Source: Bacteroidaceae bacterium
Lineage (GTDB): Bacteria > Bacteroidota > Bacteroidia > Bacteroidales > Bacteroidaceae
NCBI GenBank assembly: GCA_900752815.1
Contig: CAADWS010000198.1
Location: forward strand, 1 to 11,170
DNA length: 11,170 nt
Reading direction: 5' to 3'
Part shown: positions 1-6,771 of the stretch, one piece after another
Numbering within the stretch: position 1 is the first letter of the stretch
Layout: every line of letters begins with the position of its first letter
Translations under genes and position numbers: made by a program
The notes under the pieces: generated by a model
Databases searched by the model: none
What the model was told of the DNA's origin: nothing
The model's input: only the letters and a program-made list of their open reading frames with translations

Positions 1-26
1 ACACAGACAGGAATAAGAAATCAGGT

Positions 27-80
27 TGTCAACCCTAATCGTTTTTAGTGTTTAACCTGTCAACCATTTTTAGTACACCA
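27..80. repeat. Two direct repeats resembling an IS21-type element end
   Basis: Two copies of the pattern TGTCAACC followed by a short spacer and TTTTTAGT lie at 27-49 (7-base spacer) and 58-74 (1-base spacer), ending near ACACCACA at about 76-82. Multiple short subterminal direct repeats close to a terminus are typical of IS21-family elements, so this may be the edge of such an element whose istA/istB genes would lie left of the window. No transposase gene is visible here. The assignment rests only on repeat layout. Confidence 0.3.
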
Positions 81-96
81 CAAAGAGGCGTTTACG

Positions 97-201
97 AAAG
101 TAAGGACAGAAATTTCTAAAGTAAGGATAGAAAAAACAAAAGTACTGACTGTTTTTTCTAAAGTACTGACTGTTTTTTCTAAAGTACTGAGTGTTTTTTG
201 A
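97..201. repeat. Five tandem 21-bp repeat units
   Basis: Five units of exactly 21 bases run head to tail at 97-117, 118-138, 139-159, 160-180 and 181-201. Each begins AAAGTA; units 3 and 4 are identical (AAAGTACTGACTG then TTTTTTCT), unit 5 is a close variant, and units 1-2 carry AAGGAC/AAGGAT in place of ACTGAC. The array is AT-rich against GC-rich surroundings. Arms TAGAAAAAAC (128-137) and GTTTTTTCTA (151-160) are perfectly complementary, so it can also fold. It lies downstream of the mntP stop codon. The same motif recurs at the far right end of the window. Confidence 0.85.
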
Positions 202-211
202 GCGGCCTGTG

Positions 212-276
212 CCGTCGCGTTTCCGGCTTCCGGGGGTGACCGTTCCGCCGGACCGGACGGCCGTCCGGCGCGACGG
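212..276 (-). terminator. GC-rich foldback downstream of mntP, possible terminator
   Basis: CCGTCGCG (212-219) and CGCGACGG (269-276) are perfect inverted arms enclosing a 16-base perfect palindrome, CCGGACGGCCGTCCGG (253-268). Together they could form a branched hairpin starting 8 bases past the mntP stop. No T-tract directly follows on the minus strand, so it is a poor classical intrinsic terminator. It may instead act as a 3'-end stabilising structure. Confidence 0.4.
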
Positions 277-283
277 GGCAGGG

Positions 284-859
284 CTATGCGTTGAGATGCT
301 CGATGAGCACCTTGACACCGATGGCGATGAGGATGATGCCGCCCAGCAGGTCGGCCCTGACTTTCCGGGCAATGGCTTTTCCGCACTTGATGCCGGCCGT
401 GAGCCCGACGAGGGTCAGCAGGAAGGAAACCCAGCCGATAATCAGCAGGGAATTCAGAATTTCGGAGAACTCCGTCATGCCGATGCAGGCAAACGAGATG
501 CCGACGGCCAGAGCGTCGATGCTGGTGGCGATGGCCAGGGTCAGGATGACCTTCAGACGCTCGGGATTGAAGTGCCGGTCCTCCTCCTTCTTGAAGGATT
601 CGATAATCATTTTGGTGCCCAGAAAAGCCAGGATGCCGAAGGCAATCCAGTGGTCAATGTGTTCGATGAAATGCCGGAAATATTTCGCTCCTATCCATCC
701 GATGAACGGATTGAACCCCTGGAAGAAGCCGAAGGCGAGCGCCATCGTCAGCATGGTTTTCCACTTGAAGCGTTTCAGGATGATGCCGCTGGTCAGCGCC
801 ACGGCGAAGCAGTCCATGGCAAGTCCCACGGCCAAAATCCAAATTTCCAGCGTTGTCAT
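284..859 (-). CDS. mntP: Manganese efflux pump MntP
   Basis: This 191-residue polytopic inner-membrane protein matches the MntP (YebN) family, which exports Mn(II) from the cytoplasm and protects against manganese excess. The protein is an internal duplication. The first half has MDCFAVAL with Asp16 in the first helix; the second has SIDALAVGI with Asp115 at the equivalent place, and these paired Asp residues are the family's key metal-path positions. Short hydrophobic helices alternate with small loops, and a charged cytoplasmic loop (about residues 88-103) separates the halves. Length is close to the E. coli protein (about 188). The start ATG (859-857) lies about 20 bases downstream of a Bacteroidota -7 box. 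The gene is divergent from the GH89 gene and stands alone. The 5' leader is too short for the yybP-ykoY Mn riboswitch that often precedes mntP elsewhere. Confidence 0.93.
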   Translation of the reverse strand: MTTLEIWILAVGLAMDCFAVALTSGIILKRFKWKTMLTMALAFGFFQGFNPFIGWIGAKYFRHFIEHIDHWIAFGILAFLGTKMIIESFKKEEDRHFNPERLKVILTLAIATSIDALAVGISFACIGMTEFSEILNSLLIIGWVSFLLTLVGLTAGIKCGKAIARKVRADLLGGIILIAIGVKVLIEHLNA

Positions 860-885
860 GTGTGTCTTGATTTTCTTACGGACTG

Positions 886-893
886 CAAAGTTA
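886..893 (-). promoter_or_regulatory. Promoter -7 box for mntP
   Basis: Read on the minus strand this is TAACTTTG followed by CAG, an exact match to the Bacteroidota -7 consensus TAnnTTTG. It is 26 bases before the mntP ATG, giving a leader of about 20 bases. A clear -33 TTG at the expected distance is not obvious; a TTTC lies roughly where it would be. Confidence 0.55.
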
Positions 894-996
894 GTTTTTT
901 ATGCGGAAGAAAGGTCCTTCCTGCGCCCCGCAAGTGCTTTTTTCTTTCCTTTCGTCCCGTTGCGCCTCCTTCTCCGGCTTCAGGGGGCTTATTCGC

Positions 997-1027
997 CTTG
1001 TCATTGCGCTCGCCTTTCACTATCTTT
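997..1027 (+). repeat. 31-bp direct repeat, copy 1 (degenerate promoter)
   Basis: This is the first of two identical 31-base copies, running from CTTGTCATTGCG to TTTCACTATCTTT. It holds a -33-like TTG (998-1000), a 20-base spacer and TATCTTTT (1021-1028), so the last base of the -7 box deviates from TAnnTTTG. The second copy begins 84 bases downstream. Confidence 0.8.
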
Positions 1028-1080
1028 TCATAAGACAGGATGCGGCTCGGCCATGTCAAGTCTGAAAACTTCGTTTTCGT

Positions 1081-1112
1081 CTTGTCATTGCGCTCGCCTT
1101 TCACTATCTTTG
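1081..1112 (+). promoter_or_regulatory. 31-bp direct repeat, copy 2, consensus promoter
   Basis: This copy is identical to 997-1027 over 31 bases, and its next base completes the -7 box. TTG (1082-1084), a 20-base spacer and TATCTTTG (1105-1112) give a full match to the Bacteroidota housekeeping promoter pattern. Transcription would start near 1119 and run toward the GH89 gene with a leader of about 360 bases. Whether it drives GH89, or is simply part of a dispersed repeat that carries a promoter, cannot be told from one window. Confidence 0.55.
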
Positions 1113-1479
1113 GACAAATAAGATGAAAAACTCTGCATTTGAATCAGACAACAAAGGATGCCGGAGGTTGGGCAATCATTTCGCCCGTTTCGCAGGGCCG
1201 TTCCAGAGATTTTTAGTAAGTTTGCAAAGGTTGTCACCGCGTATCTTTCAGTCAGACGGTGGTGCCCGGTGCCGCGGGTCGTCTTGGGGCCGGTGGCGTG
1301 CTTTTATTAACTGTGAAAAACGTAGTCAGGTTTACTTAATATGTAGTGGGGAAAGTTGCGGCAAAGAGGGAAGAAACCAGGAGCGGGGATGCCCCGGAGG
1401 GACTGTGCCTGTGTTTCGGGCTGCGCAGATTGCCGTTTTGAATTTTCAGGAAGAACGTAAACAAAAGAATAGAAAACAA
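1113..1479 (+). other. Long non-coding leader upstream of the GH89 gene
   Basis: No convincing gene lies here, although the GH89 reading frame stays open back to an ATG at 1123. The translation of 1123-1479 is low-complexity and basic and looks like no domain, while a proper signal peptide begins at 1480. The stretch contains a -7-like TAAGTTTG (1217-1224), a weaker TATCTTTC (1232-1239), a GGGGATGCCCC mini-hairpin near 1386-1396 and an A-rich run just before the start codon. I see no recognisable riboswitch. Confidence 0.55.
1217..1224 (+). promoter_or_regulatory. Candidate internal -7 box for the GH89 gene
   Basis: TAAGTTTG followed by CAAAGG matches TAnnTTTG exactly and the TTTGCA context common in Bacteroidales. 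No TTG sits at about 20 bases upstream (nearest is TTTC, 1188-1191, with a 25-base spacer), so support is partial. It would give a leader of about 250 bases. Confidence 0.35.
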
Positions 1480-3642
1480 ATGATGAAAAGAATCTGGATG
1501 TTTTGCCTTTGGGGTATCGTGGCCGGAATGCCGACACTGGCCTCGCCCCTGGACGGACTGCTGGAGCGCATCGACGAGGGCGCTTCGCGCAAGTTTATTG
1601 TGGAAAGGAAGAAGTCGGCAGTCGATTTCTTCGAACTGGACCAGAAGGGCGACAAGGTGGTGGTGCGCGGCAATACGTATGTGAACATCGCCGCGGGAGT
1701 AAACTGGTATCTCAAATATTATGCCGGCGTGCATCTTTCGTGGAACGGCATGCAGGCCGACCTGCCCGAAGTGTTGCCGCCCGTCAGGGAAAAGGTGCAC
1801 AAGGAAACGGAGGCAAAGTATCGCTATGACCTGAACTACTGCACCCTTTCCTACACGATGGCCTTCTGGGACTGGGACCGCTGGGAGCGCGAAATCGACT
1901 GGATGGCCCTGCACGGCATCAACCTGCCGCTGGTGACGGTGGGGACCGACGTGGTGTGGCGCAACGTGCTGACCCGCCTGGGCTACAGCAAGGACGAGGT
2001 GAACAGCTTTGTGGCCGGTCCGGGCTTCCAGGCCTGGTGGCTGATGAACAATCTGGAAGGCTGGGGCGGACCCAATACCGACCACTGGTATGCCCAGCGC
2101 GAGGCGTTGCAGAAGAAAATCGTGAAGCGCATGCGCGAACTGGACATCGAGCCCGTGCTGCCGGGATATGCAGGCATGGTGCCGCACAATGCCCGCGAGA
2201 AGCTGGGGCTCAATGTGGCCGACCCGGGCTATTGGTGTGCCTATCGCCGGCCGGCTTTCCTGCTGCCCACCGACGCGCGTTTCCAGGAAATCGCCGCGCT
2301 GTATTACAAGGAAATGAGCCGCCTGTATGGCAAAGCCAATTTCTACAGCATGGACCCCTTCCACGAGGGGGGCAACGTGGCTGGGGTGGACCTTGCGGCG
2401 GCGGGCCGCTCCATCATGGAGGCCATGAAGCGGCACAACCCCAAGGCGGTGTGGGTGGCCCAAAGCTGGCAGCGCTGTCCTTACGACGCGATGATTGCTC
2501 CGCTCCGTCAGGGCGACCTGCTGGTGCTCGACCTCTTTTCGGAGAGCCGTCCGCAGTGGGGAGAAAAGGAGTCGACGTGGCACCGGCCCAACGGCTTCGG
2601 CCATCACTACTGGGCCTACTGCATGCTGCTCAACTTCGGCGGCAATGTGGGGCTGCACGGCAAGATGCAGCACGTCATCGACGGATATTACAAGGCCCGC
2701 GACAGCCGGTTCGGCCAGACCCTCAAGGGAGTGGGCCTGACGATGGAGGGAACGGAAAACAATCCGGTGATGTATGAACTGCTGACGGAACTGCCCTGGC
2801 GCGAAAAGCATTTTTCGAAGGATGAATGGCTCAAGACTTACGTGTCGGCACGTTACGGCCGCTACGACGAGCGCCTTTATGAGGCCTGGAAGCTGCTGGG
2901 CAACTCGGTGTACAACTGTCCTGTCGCCTCCACGCAGCAGGGCACGCACGAGTCGGTGTTCTGCGCCCGGCCTTCCGACCGTCCTTATCAGGTGTCGAGC
3001 TGGTCGGAAATGAAGGATTACTATGCCCCTGCCGATGTGTGGCGTGCCGCCGCACTGATGCTGGAGGCGGCCGACGACTTCAAGGGGCAGAACAATTATG
3101 AATACGACCTGGTCGACGTGGTGCGCCAGGCACTGGCCGAGAAGGGCCGCGTCACGATGAAGGTGGTGGCTGCGGCGGCTGATGCCCGCGACAAGGGGCT
3201 GTATCGGGCGGCGTCCGACCGCTTCCTGCAGCTGCTCCTCTTGCAGGACCGCTTGCTCGGCACGCGTGAGGAGTTCCGCCTGGGCACATGGATCGGGCGG
3301 GCCCGCAACCTGGGCGCCGACCCGGCGGAGAAGGACTGGCTGGAGTGGAATGCCCGCGTGCAGATTACGACCTGGGGCAACCGGACGGCGGCCGAAAACG
3401 GCGGACTGCGCGACTACGCACACCGCGAATGGCAGGGACTGCTGTCCGACTTCTATGCCCGGCGCTGGAAGACGTGGTTTGACCACCGGCTGGCCCACTG
3501 GGGCGAACCGGAGTTGCCGAAAATCGACTTCTATGCGCTCGAAGAGGCATGGACGCTGGAGAAAAAGCACTTTGCAGCCGCGCCCGAAGGCGATTGCGTG
3601 GAGATGGCCCGCCAGGCCATGCAGGAGGCCTTTGCCCGTTAA
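1480..3642 (+). CDS. Secreted alpha-N-acetylglucosaminidase, GH89 (NAGLU family)
   Basis: This 720-residue enzyme belongs to glycoside hydrolase family 89, which removes terminal alpha-linked N-acetylglucosamine, as on heparan sulfate or alpha-GlcNAc-capped mucin glycans. A signal peptide (residues 1-21, ending PTLA) sends it to the periplasm or cell surface. The NAGLU N-terminal domain covers about 25-110, the TIM barrel about 114-440 and the all-helical C-terminal domain the rest. Barrel hallmarks include ALHGINLPL and NNLEGWGGP. By alignment to human NAGLU motifs, Glu296 in DPFHEGG corresponds to the acid/base and Glu423 in MEGTENNP to the nucleophile. The human enzyme has Asn-Glu where this one has His-Glu. 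The start is ATG 1480 (or the next codon, 1483), chosen because the signal peptide begins there. Family is firm; the natural glycan is inferred. Confidence 0.93.
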   Translation: MMKRIWMFCLWGIVAGMPTLASPLDGLLERIDEGASRKFIVERKKSAVDFFELDQKGDKVVVRGNTYVNIAAGVNWYLKYYAGVHLSWNGMQADLPEVLPPVREKVHKETEAKYRYDLNYCTLSYTMAFWDWDRWEREIDWMALHGINLPLVTVGTDVVWRNVLTRLGYSKDEVNSFVAGPGFQAWWLMNNLEGWGGPNTDHWYAQREALQKKIVKRMRELDIEPVLPGYAGMVPHNAREKLGLNVADPGYWCAYRRPAFLLPTDARFQEIAALYYKEMSRLYGKANFYSMDPFHEGGNVAGVDLAAAGRSIMEAMKRHNPKAVWVAQSWQRCPYDAMIAPLRQGDLLVLDLFSESRPQWGEKESTWHRPNGFGHHYWAYCMLLNFGGNVGLHGKMQHVIDGYYKARDSRFGQTLKGVGLTMEGTENNPVMYELLTELPWREKHFSKDEWLKTYVSARYGRYDERLYEAWKLLGNSVYNCPVASTQQGTHESVFCARPSDRPYQVSSWSEMKDYYAPADVWRAAALMLEAADDFKGQNNYEYDLVDVVRQALAEKGRVTMKVVAAAADARDKGLYRAASDRFLQLLLLQDRLLGTREEFRLGTWIGRARNLGADPAEKDWLEWNARVQITTWGNRTAAENGGLRDYAHREWQGLLSDFYARRWKTWFDHRLAHWGEPELPKIDFYALEEAWTLEKKHFAAAPEGDCVEMARQAMQEAFAR

Positions 3643-3672
3643 GAAGAGGCGGACAGCAGGAAGGGAAAAAGA

Positions 3673-3717
3673 CGATAGCAGAGGTTTCCTCAAGAATTGC
3701 AGGAACTTCTGCTATCG
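3673..3717 (+). terminator. Hairpin after the GH89 gene, likely terminator
   Basis: CGATAGCAGAGGTTTCCT (3673-3690) pairs with AGGAACTTCTGCTATCG (3701-3717) around a 10-base loop, with one mismatch and one bulge. An A-run precedes the stem but only CTTTG follows it, so the intrinsic-terminator T-tract is weak. It begins 31 bases after the GH89 stop and separates that gene from the beta-helix gene. Confidence 0.55.
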
Positions 3718-3813
3718 CTTTGCAGGCCGGCAGTGAAAGCGTCCGGGCAGAAGACTGGCTGTGACGGCCGCCGCCGTTTTTATGAAAAAACCGTATGTTC
3801 TGAAAAAAACTGA

Positions 3814-5958
3814 ATGACCATGAAAAAAAAGAAAGCATTGCAACTTCGGCAGTGGGGGCTCGTGCTGGCGCTGCTGCCGGCTTTGCTATGGGCCGGACCG
3901 CGTGTTTATTACGTCTCGCCCAAAGGCAGCGACCGGGCTGCCGGTACCCTGTCACATCCGTTCCGTACGGCACAGCAGGCCATCAATGCCGCTGCTCGCC
4001 ATCCCGGCGATACGGTGCACATCCTGTTCCGTGGCGGAGTGTATTCCCTGACCGACAGTGTGCGGATTACTGCCCGCAACCTGGTGCTCCGGCCCTATGC
4101 GGGAGAGCAGGTGACGTTCAGCGGCGGTGTTTCGGTGCCCCTGAAGCGGTTGCGGCCCGTGAGCGACGCCGCCGTGCGCGAGCGGTTGCAGCCTTCGGTG
4201 CGCGACCGCGTCCGTGAAATCGATGCCCGTGCGCTGGGCATCGAACTGGCCGGCATTACGTCGAAAGGCTTCGGGCGTGCTGCTCTGCCGGCCTGGAGCG
4301 AACTGTTTGTCAACGGACAGCCGCAGCAACTGTCGCGCTGGCCCAACGATACGACAGTGCTTATCGGGAAAGTGCATTGCACGGGCGACATCCCGCGTAA
4401 CGGAAAATACGGCATCGGCGACCCGGAGTTTGCCTACGGCGAGGACCGGCCGTCGACCTGGAAATCGGTTGACGACGTGTGGATAGCCGGCTATTTTGCC
4501 TATGGCTATGCCGATGACATGATTCCGGTCAAATCGGTCAATGCCGGGAAGAAAACCATCACTGCCGCACAGCCCACCCTTTACGGTTTCATGAGCGGTG
4601 CTTCCTTCCGCCGCTGGTATGCGCTCAATGTGGTGGAAGAAATCGACCGGCCCGGTGAATACGTCATCGACCGCCGCCGGGGATGCATTTATTTCCTGCC
4701 GGGCGAGGAGCGCATGGAGCAGGTGGATATTTCGTTGCTGGCAGCTCCCATGTTCTATGTGGAGCGCTCGGAAAACGTCCTGATTCAGGGTTTCACCTTC
4801 GAGTATGCCCGCGGCATGGGAGTATATGTGGAAAATTCGGAGCGGGTGCGTGTGGACAGCTGCACTTTCCGCAACTTGGGGTATGTGGCTGTCAGCATCG
4901 GGCGCGGCGACCTGCCTTCCGGCGACATTTACAAGTCCCAGCATGATGCCGACCTGACGGCCCATCCCGGCGGCGTGGGCGGTGTCATCGGTACACTTTC
5001 CAACCGGCTGTATGATGACATCCTTTTCGATCGTCAGGCCGGAACGGGCAACGGGGTGAGCAATTCGCACATTTATCAGGTGGGTTCCGGCGGAGTCAGT
5101 CTGGGAGGAGGCGACCGTCGCACGCTCACACCGGCCGGCAACTATGTGGAAAACTGCCGCATTCACAACTTCAACCGCATTGAGAAGTCCTATCGTCCCG
5201 GTGTCTCCATCGACGGCGTGGGCAACCGCGTGAGCCGTTGCGACATTTATGATGCGCCGAGCATGGCCCTGCTCATTCACGGCAACGACCACGTGGTGGA
5301 ATATTGCGACATTCATCACGTGTGCCGCGAAATCGACGACCAGGGTGCGCTCTATTATGGCCGCGACCCTTCGGAGCGCGGATTGAAGGTGCGCTACTGT
5401 TATTTTCACGATTTTGACTCAAAACACCGCGTTTCGGCCACCTATCATGACGACGGCGCCTGCGGCATGGAAGTGTTCGGTTGTGTCTACTACCGTGCCG
5501 GCACCATTCCTGTGCTCATTGGCGGCGGTCACGACAATGTGTACCGCAACAACATCTTTGTTGACATGCCCATGGCCATCCACATTGACAACCGCATGCA
5601 GACCTGGTCGCGCGGTACCATGGCCAAGGGCGGCATATTCGACCAGCGTCTGAACACGGTGGGCTATAACCGCCCGCCTTACAGCACCCGGTATCCGGAA
5701 CTGGCCACTTATTGGGAGGGAAAGCCGGATTATCCGCGCAACAACGTCATTGCCGGCAACGTGTTCTATAAAATAGGGAAACTCCTCTCCGGAACGCCCG
5801 ACCGCGCCGAGTGGTATAACAATTACGTGGCTCCGAAGAATCCGGGCTTCCGCAACGAGCGCAATCCGAAGGAAGGCTTCGTGGACGGCGCGGCGGTGTA
5901 TGAGCGGGTTGACCATTTCCAGCCGATACCTTTCGACCGGATAGGCTGCGACCTGTAA
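3814..5958 (+). CDS. Secreted right-handed parallel beta-helix protein, probable carbohydrate-active enzyme
   Basis: This 714-residue protein has a signal peptide (about 1-27, cleavage after LLWA) and the opening YYVSPKGSDRAAGT...HPFRTAQQAI, typical of secreted beta-helix glycan-active proteins in Bacteroidota. Residues about 30-110 form the first helix coils, with the FRGGVY and FSGG motifs. About 130-300 is a less regular inserted region carrying SELFVNGQPQQLSRWPND. From about 310 onward, repeated N/H-rich coils such as VENCRIHNF and VEYCDIHHV mark the main solenoid. Acidic clusters Asp508-Asp509 (DDQGALYYGRD) and Asp546-Asp547 (HDDGACGME) are candidate catalytic or metal sites. GH141-like families have this general architecture, but I cannot assign a family. 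The start may be ATG 3814 or 3820. It follows the GH89 gene by 171 bases, beyond a hairpin, so it may be transcribed separately. Confidence 0.75.
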   Translation: MTMKKKKALQLRQWGLVLALLPALLWAGPRVYYVSPKGSDRAAGTLSHPFRTAQQAINAAARHPGDTVHILFRGGVYSLTDSVRITARNLVLRPYAGEQVTFSGGVSVPLKRLRPVSDAAVRERLQPSVRDRVREIDARALGIELAGITSKGFGRAALPAWSELFVNGQPQQLSRWPNDTTVLIGKVHCTGDIPRNGKYGIGDPEFAYGEDRPSTWKSVDDVWIAGYFAYGYADDMIPVKSVNAGKKTITAAQPTLYGFMSGASFRRWYALNVVEEIDRPGEYVIDRRRGCIYFLPGEERMEQVDISLLAAPMFYVERSENVLIQGFTFEYARGMGVYVENSERVRVDSCTFRNLGYVAVSIGRGDLPSGDIYKSQHDADLTAHPGGVGGVIGTLSNRLYDDILFDRQAGTGNGVSNSHIYQVGSGGVSLGGGDRRTLTPAGNYVENCRIHNFNRIEKSYRPGVSIDGVGNRVSRCDIYDAPSMALLIHGNDHVVEYCDIHHVCREIDDQGALYYGRDPSERGLKVRYCYFHDFDSKHRVSATYHDDGACGMEVFGCVYYRAGTIPVLIGGGHDNVYRNNIFVDMPMAIHIDNRMQTWSRGTMAKGGIFDQRLNTVGYNRPPYSTRYPELATYWEGKPDYPRNNVIAGNVFYKIGKLLSGTPDRAEWYNNYVAPKNPGFRNERNPKEGFVDGAAVYERVDHFQPIPFDRIGCDL

Positions 5959-6086
5959 CAGGGGTCTGCCGCATTCCTTTGGCAGCCGGAGCAATGCCTT
6001 CCCGGGGAGCCGGAAGCGGGTGTCCGGTGCCGGCGGAAGGAGGGGTTGGACGGGCTGAAAAGTAAAAAAACAAAAAAATCATCCTT

Positions 6087-6119
6087 TTGATGCAAGATTT
6101 CATCGTTGCCGTGATTTTA
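6087..6119 (+). promoter_or_regulatory. Weak candidate promoter of the lipoprotein-sigma cluster
   Basis: TTG (6087-6089, within TTTTG) and TGATTTTA (6112-6119) are separated by 22 bases and loosely resemble the -33/-7 pair. The -7 box deviates at two positions. It follows an A-rich run, and the leader would be about 50 bases. An ECF-dependent autoregulatory promoter could equally lie here; I could not recognise one. Confidence 0.22.
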
Positions 6120-6176
6120 GAAGCGAGTACTCACAAACAAACAGATTTACTAACTTCAAAAAAAACAAATGAAAAA

Positions 6177-6746
6177 ATGAAAACTAAAGTTTTTTTCAAG
6201 GTGATGTTGCTGACAGTGTGTGCGATGGTTTCCGGTAGCCTGGCTTCTTGCGAGAATGATGACGAACCGAGCCGCCGGCTCTCCTTCGACCCGGGAAAGG
6301 TGGAAATGCTGGCTGGGCAGGATACCATAGTGAAAGTGAGTGGAGGTACGGCCCCCTATACGGTGGAATCGAATGATATGGAAGTGGCAACGGCTGTGGC
6401 CGACAGCGATACCATCCGCATCACGGCAGTTGGTGCCGGTGCGGCGCTGATTCGTGTGGTGGATGCAAAGAACATCAGCGGCCTGCTGACAGTGACCGTA
6501 GAAGACCCGAGTGCCGGATTGACTTTTGACAAACCGGCGGTGGCTTTGGCCGTCGGAGGGCGCGACACGGTGAAGGTCAGTGGAGGTGTGGCACCTTACA
6601 CAGCCGTTTCGGCAGATGAAGGCATAGCCACAGCTGTGGTCAATGATACGCTCATTGCCGTGGAAGGCGTCGCAACAGGGACGACGACCATTGCCGTCAC
6701 CGATCAGGATGGCAAAAGCGGTACCATCAATGTGGACATCCAATAA
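6177..6746 (+). CDS. Putative surface lipoprotein with two Ig-like repeats
   Basis: This 189-residue protein begins with a lipoprotein signal ending in the lipobox LASC, with Cys25 as the lipidated residue. The following ENDDE is acidic, like the Bacteroidota lipoprotein export signal that sends proteins to the cell surface. The mature part is two tandem copies of a domain of about 75 residues (34-109 and 114-189). Each has a LxFD start, VKVSGGxAPYT, an ATAV strand and a closing VTV/VDI strand, as in bacterial Ig-like (Big_2-type) folds. DNA of the two copies is still similar, so the duplication is visible at both levels. ATG 6177 is chosen because the signal peptide begins there; the frame is open further upstream from a TTG at 6087, without meaningful sequence. 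The sigma gene follows 25 bases later, so they are likely cotranscribed. Its role is unknown; ligand binding or signalling to the downstream pair is inference. Confidence 0.82.
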   Translation: MKTKVFFKVMLLTVCAMVSGSLASCENDDEPSRRLSFDPGKVEMLAGQDTIVKVSGGTAPYTVESNDMEVATAVADSDTIRITAVGAGAALIRVVDAKNISGLLTVTVEDPSAGLTFDKPAVALAVGGRDTVKVSGGVAPYTAVSADEGIATAVVNDTLIAVEGVATGTTTIAVTDQDGKSGTINVDIQ

Positions 6747-6771
6747 ATCTTCCTGTAAATAGTTGTCGCAA

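Noticed and set aside
97..201. CRISPR array
   Set aside because: The units are contiguous with no spacers, and no cas genes are present.
60..386. A small minus-strand frame giving a heptad-like STLEKTV repeat
   Set aside because: The 21-bp DNA period automatically gives a 7-residue repeat and stays open in two frames. It also overlaps the 3' end of mntP, so it is probably non-coding.
860..1000. yybP-ykoY manganese riboswitch upstream of mntP
   Set aside because: The predicted transcript leader is only about 20 bases, and I found no conserved core of that riboswitch in the minus-strand sequence.
191..1033. A 280-codon plus-strand frame across mntP
   Set aside because: It lies opposite mntP, whose membrane protein sequence is clear. 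The frame begins in the repeat array and ends in the intergenic region.
1123..1479. N-terminal extension of GH89 starting 10 bases after a promoter
   Set aside because: The extra 119 residues look like translated non-coding DNA and would bury the signal peptide that begins at 1480.
1336..3693. A 785-codon open frame on the minus strand opposite GH89
   Set aside because: It is a shadow of the GH89 gene: rich in His, Ala, Val and Arg without domain structure, and it also runs through the non-coding leader.
3952..5409. A 485-codon open frame on the minus strand opposite the beta-helix gene
   Set aside because: Same antisense shadow effect; no start context and no family resemblance.
6763..6771. 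TTG start for the sigma factor
   Set aside because: It is in frame, but an ATG follows nine bases later and the extra residues add no domain content.
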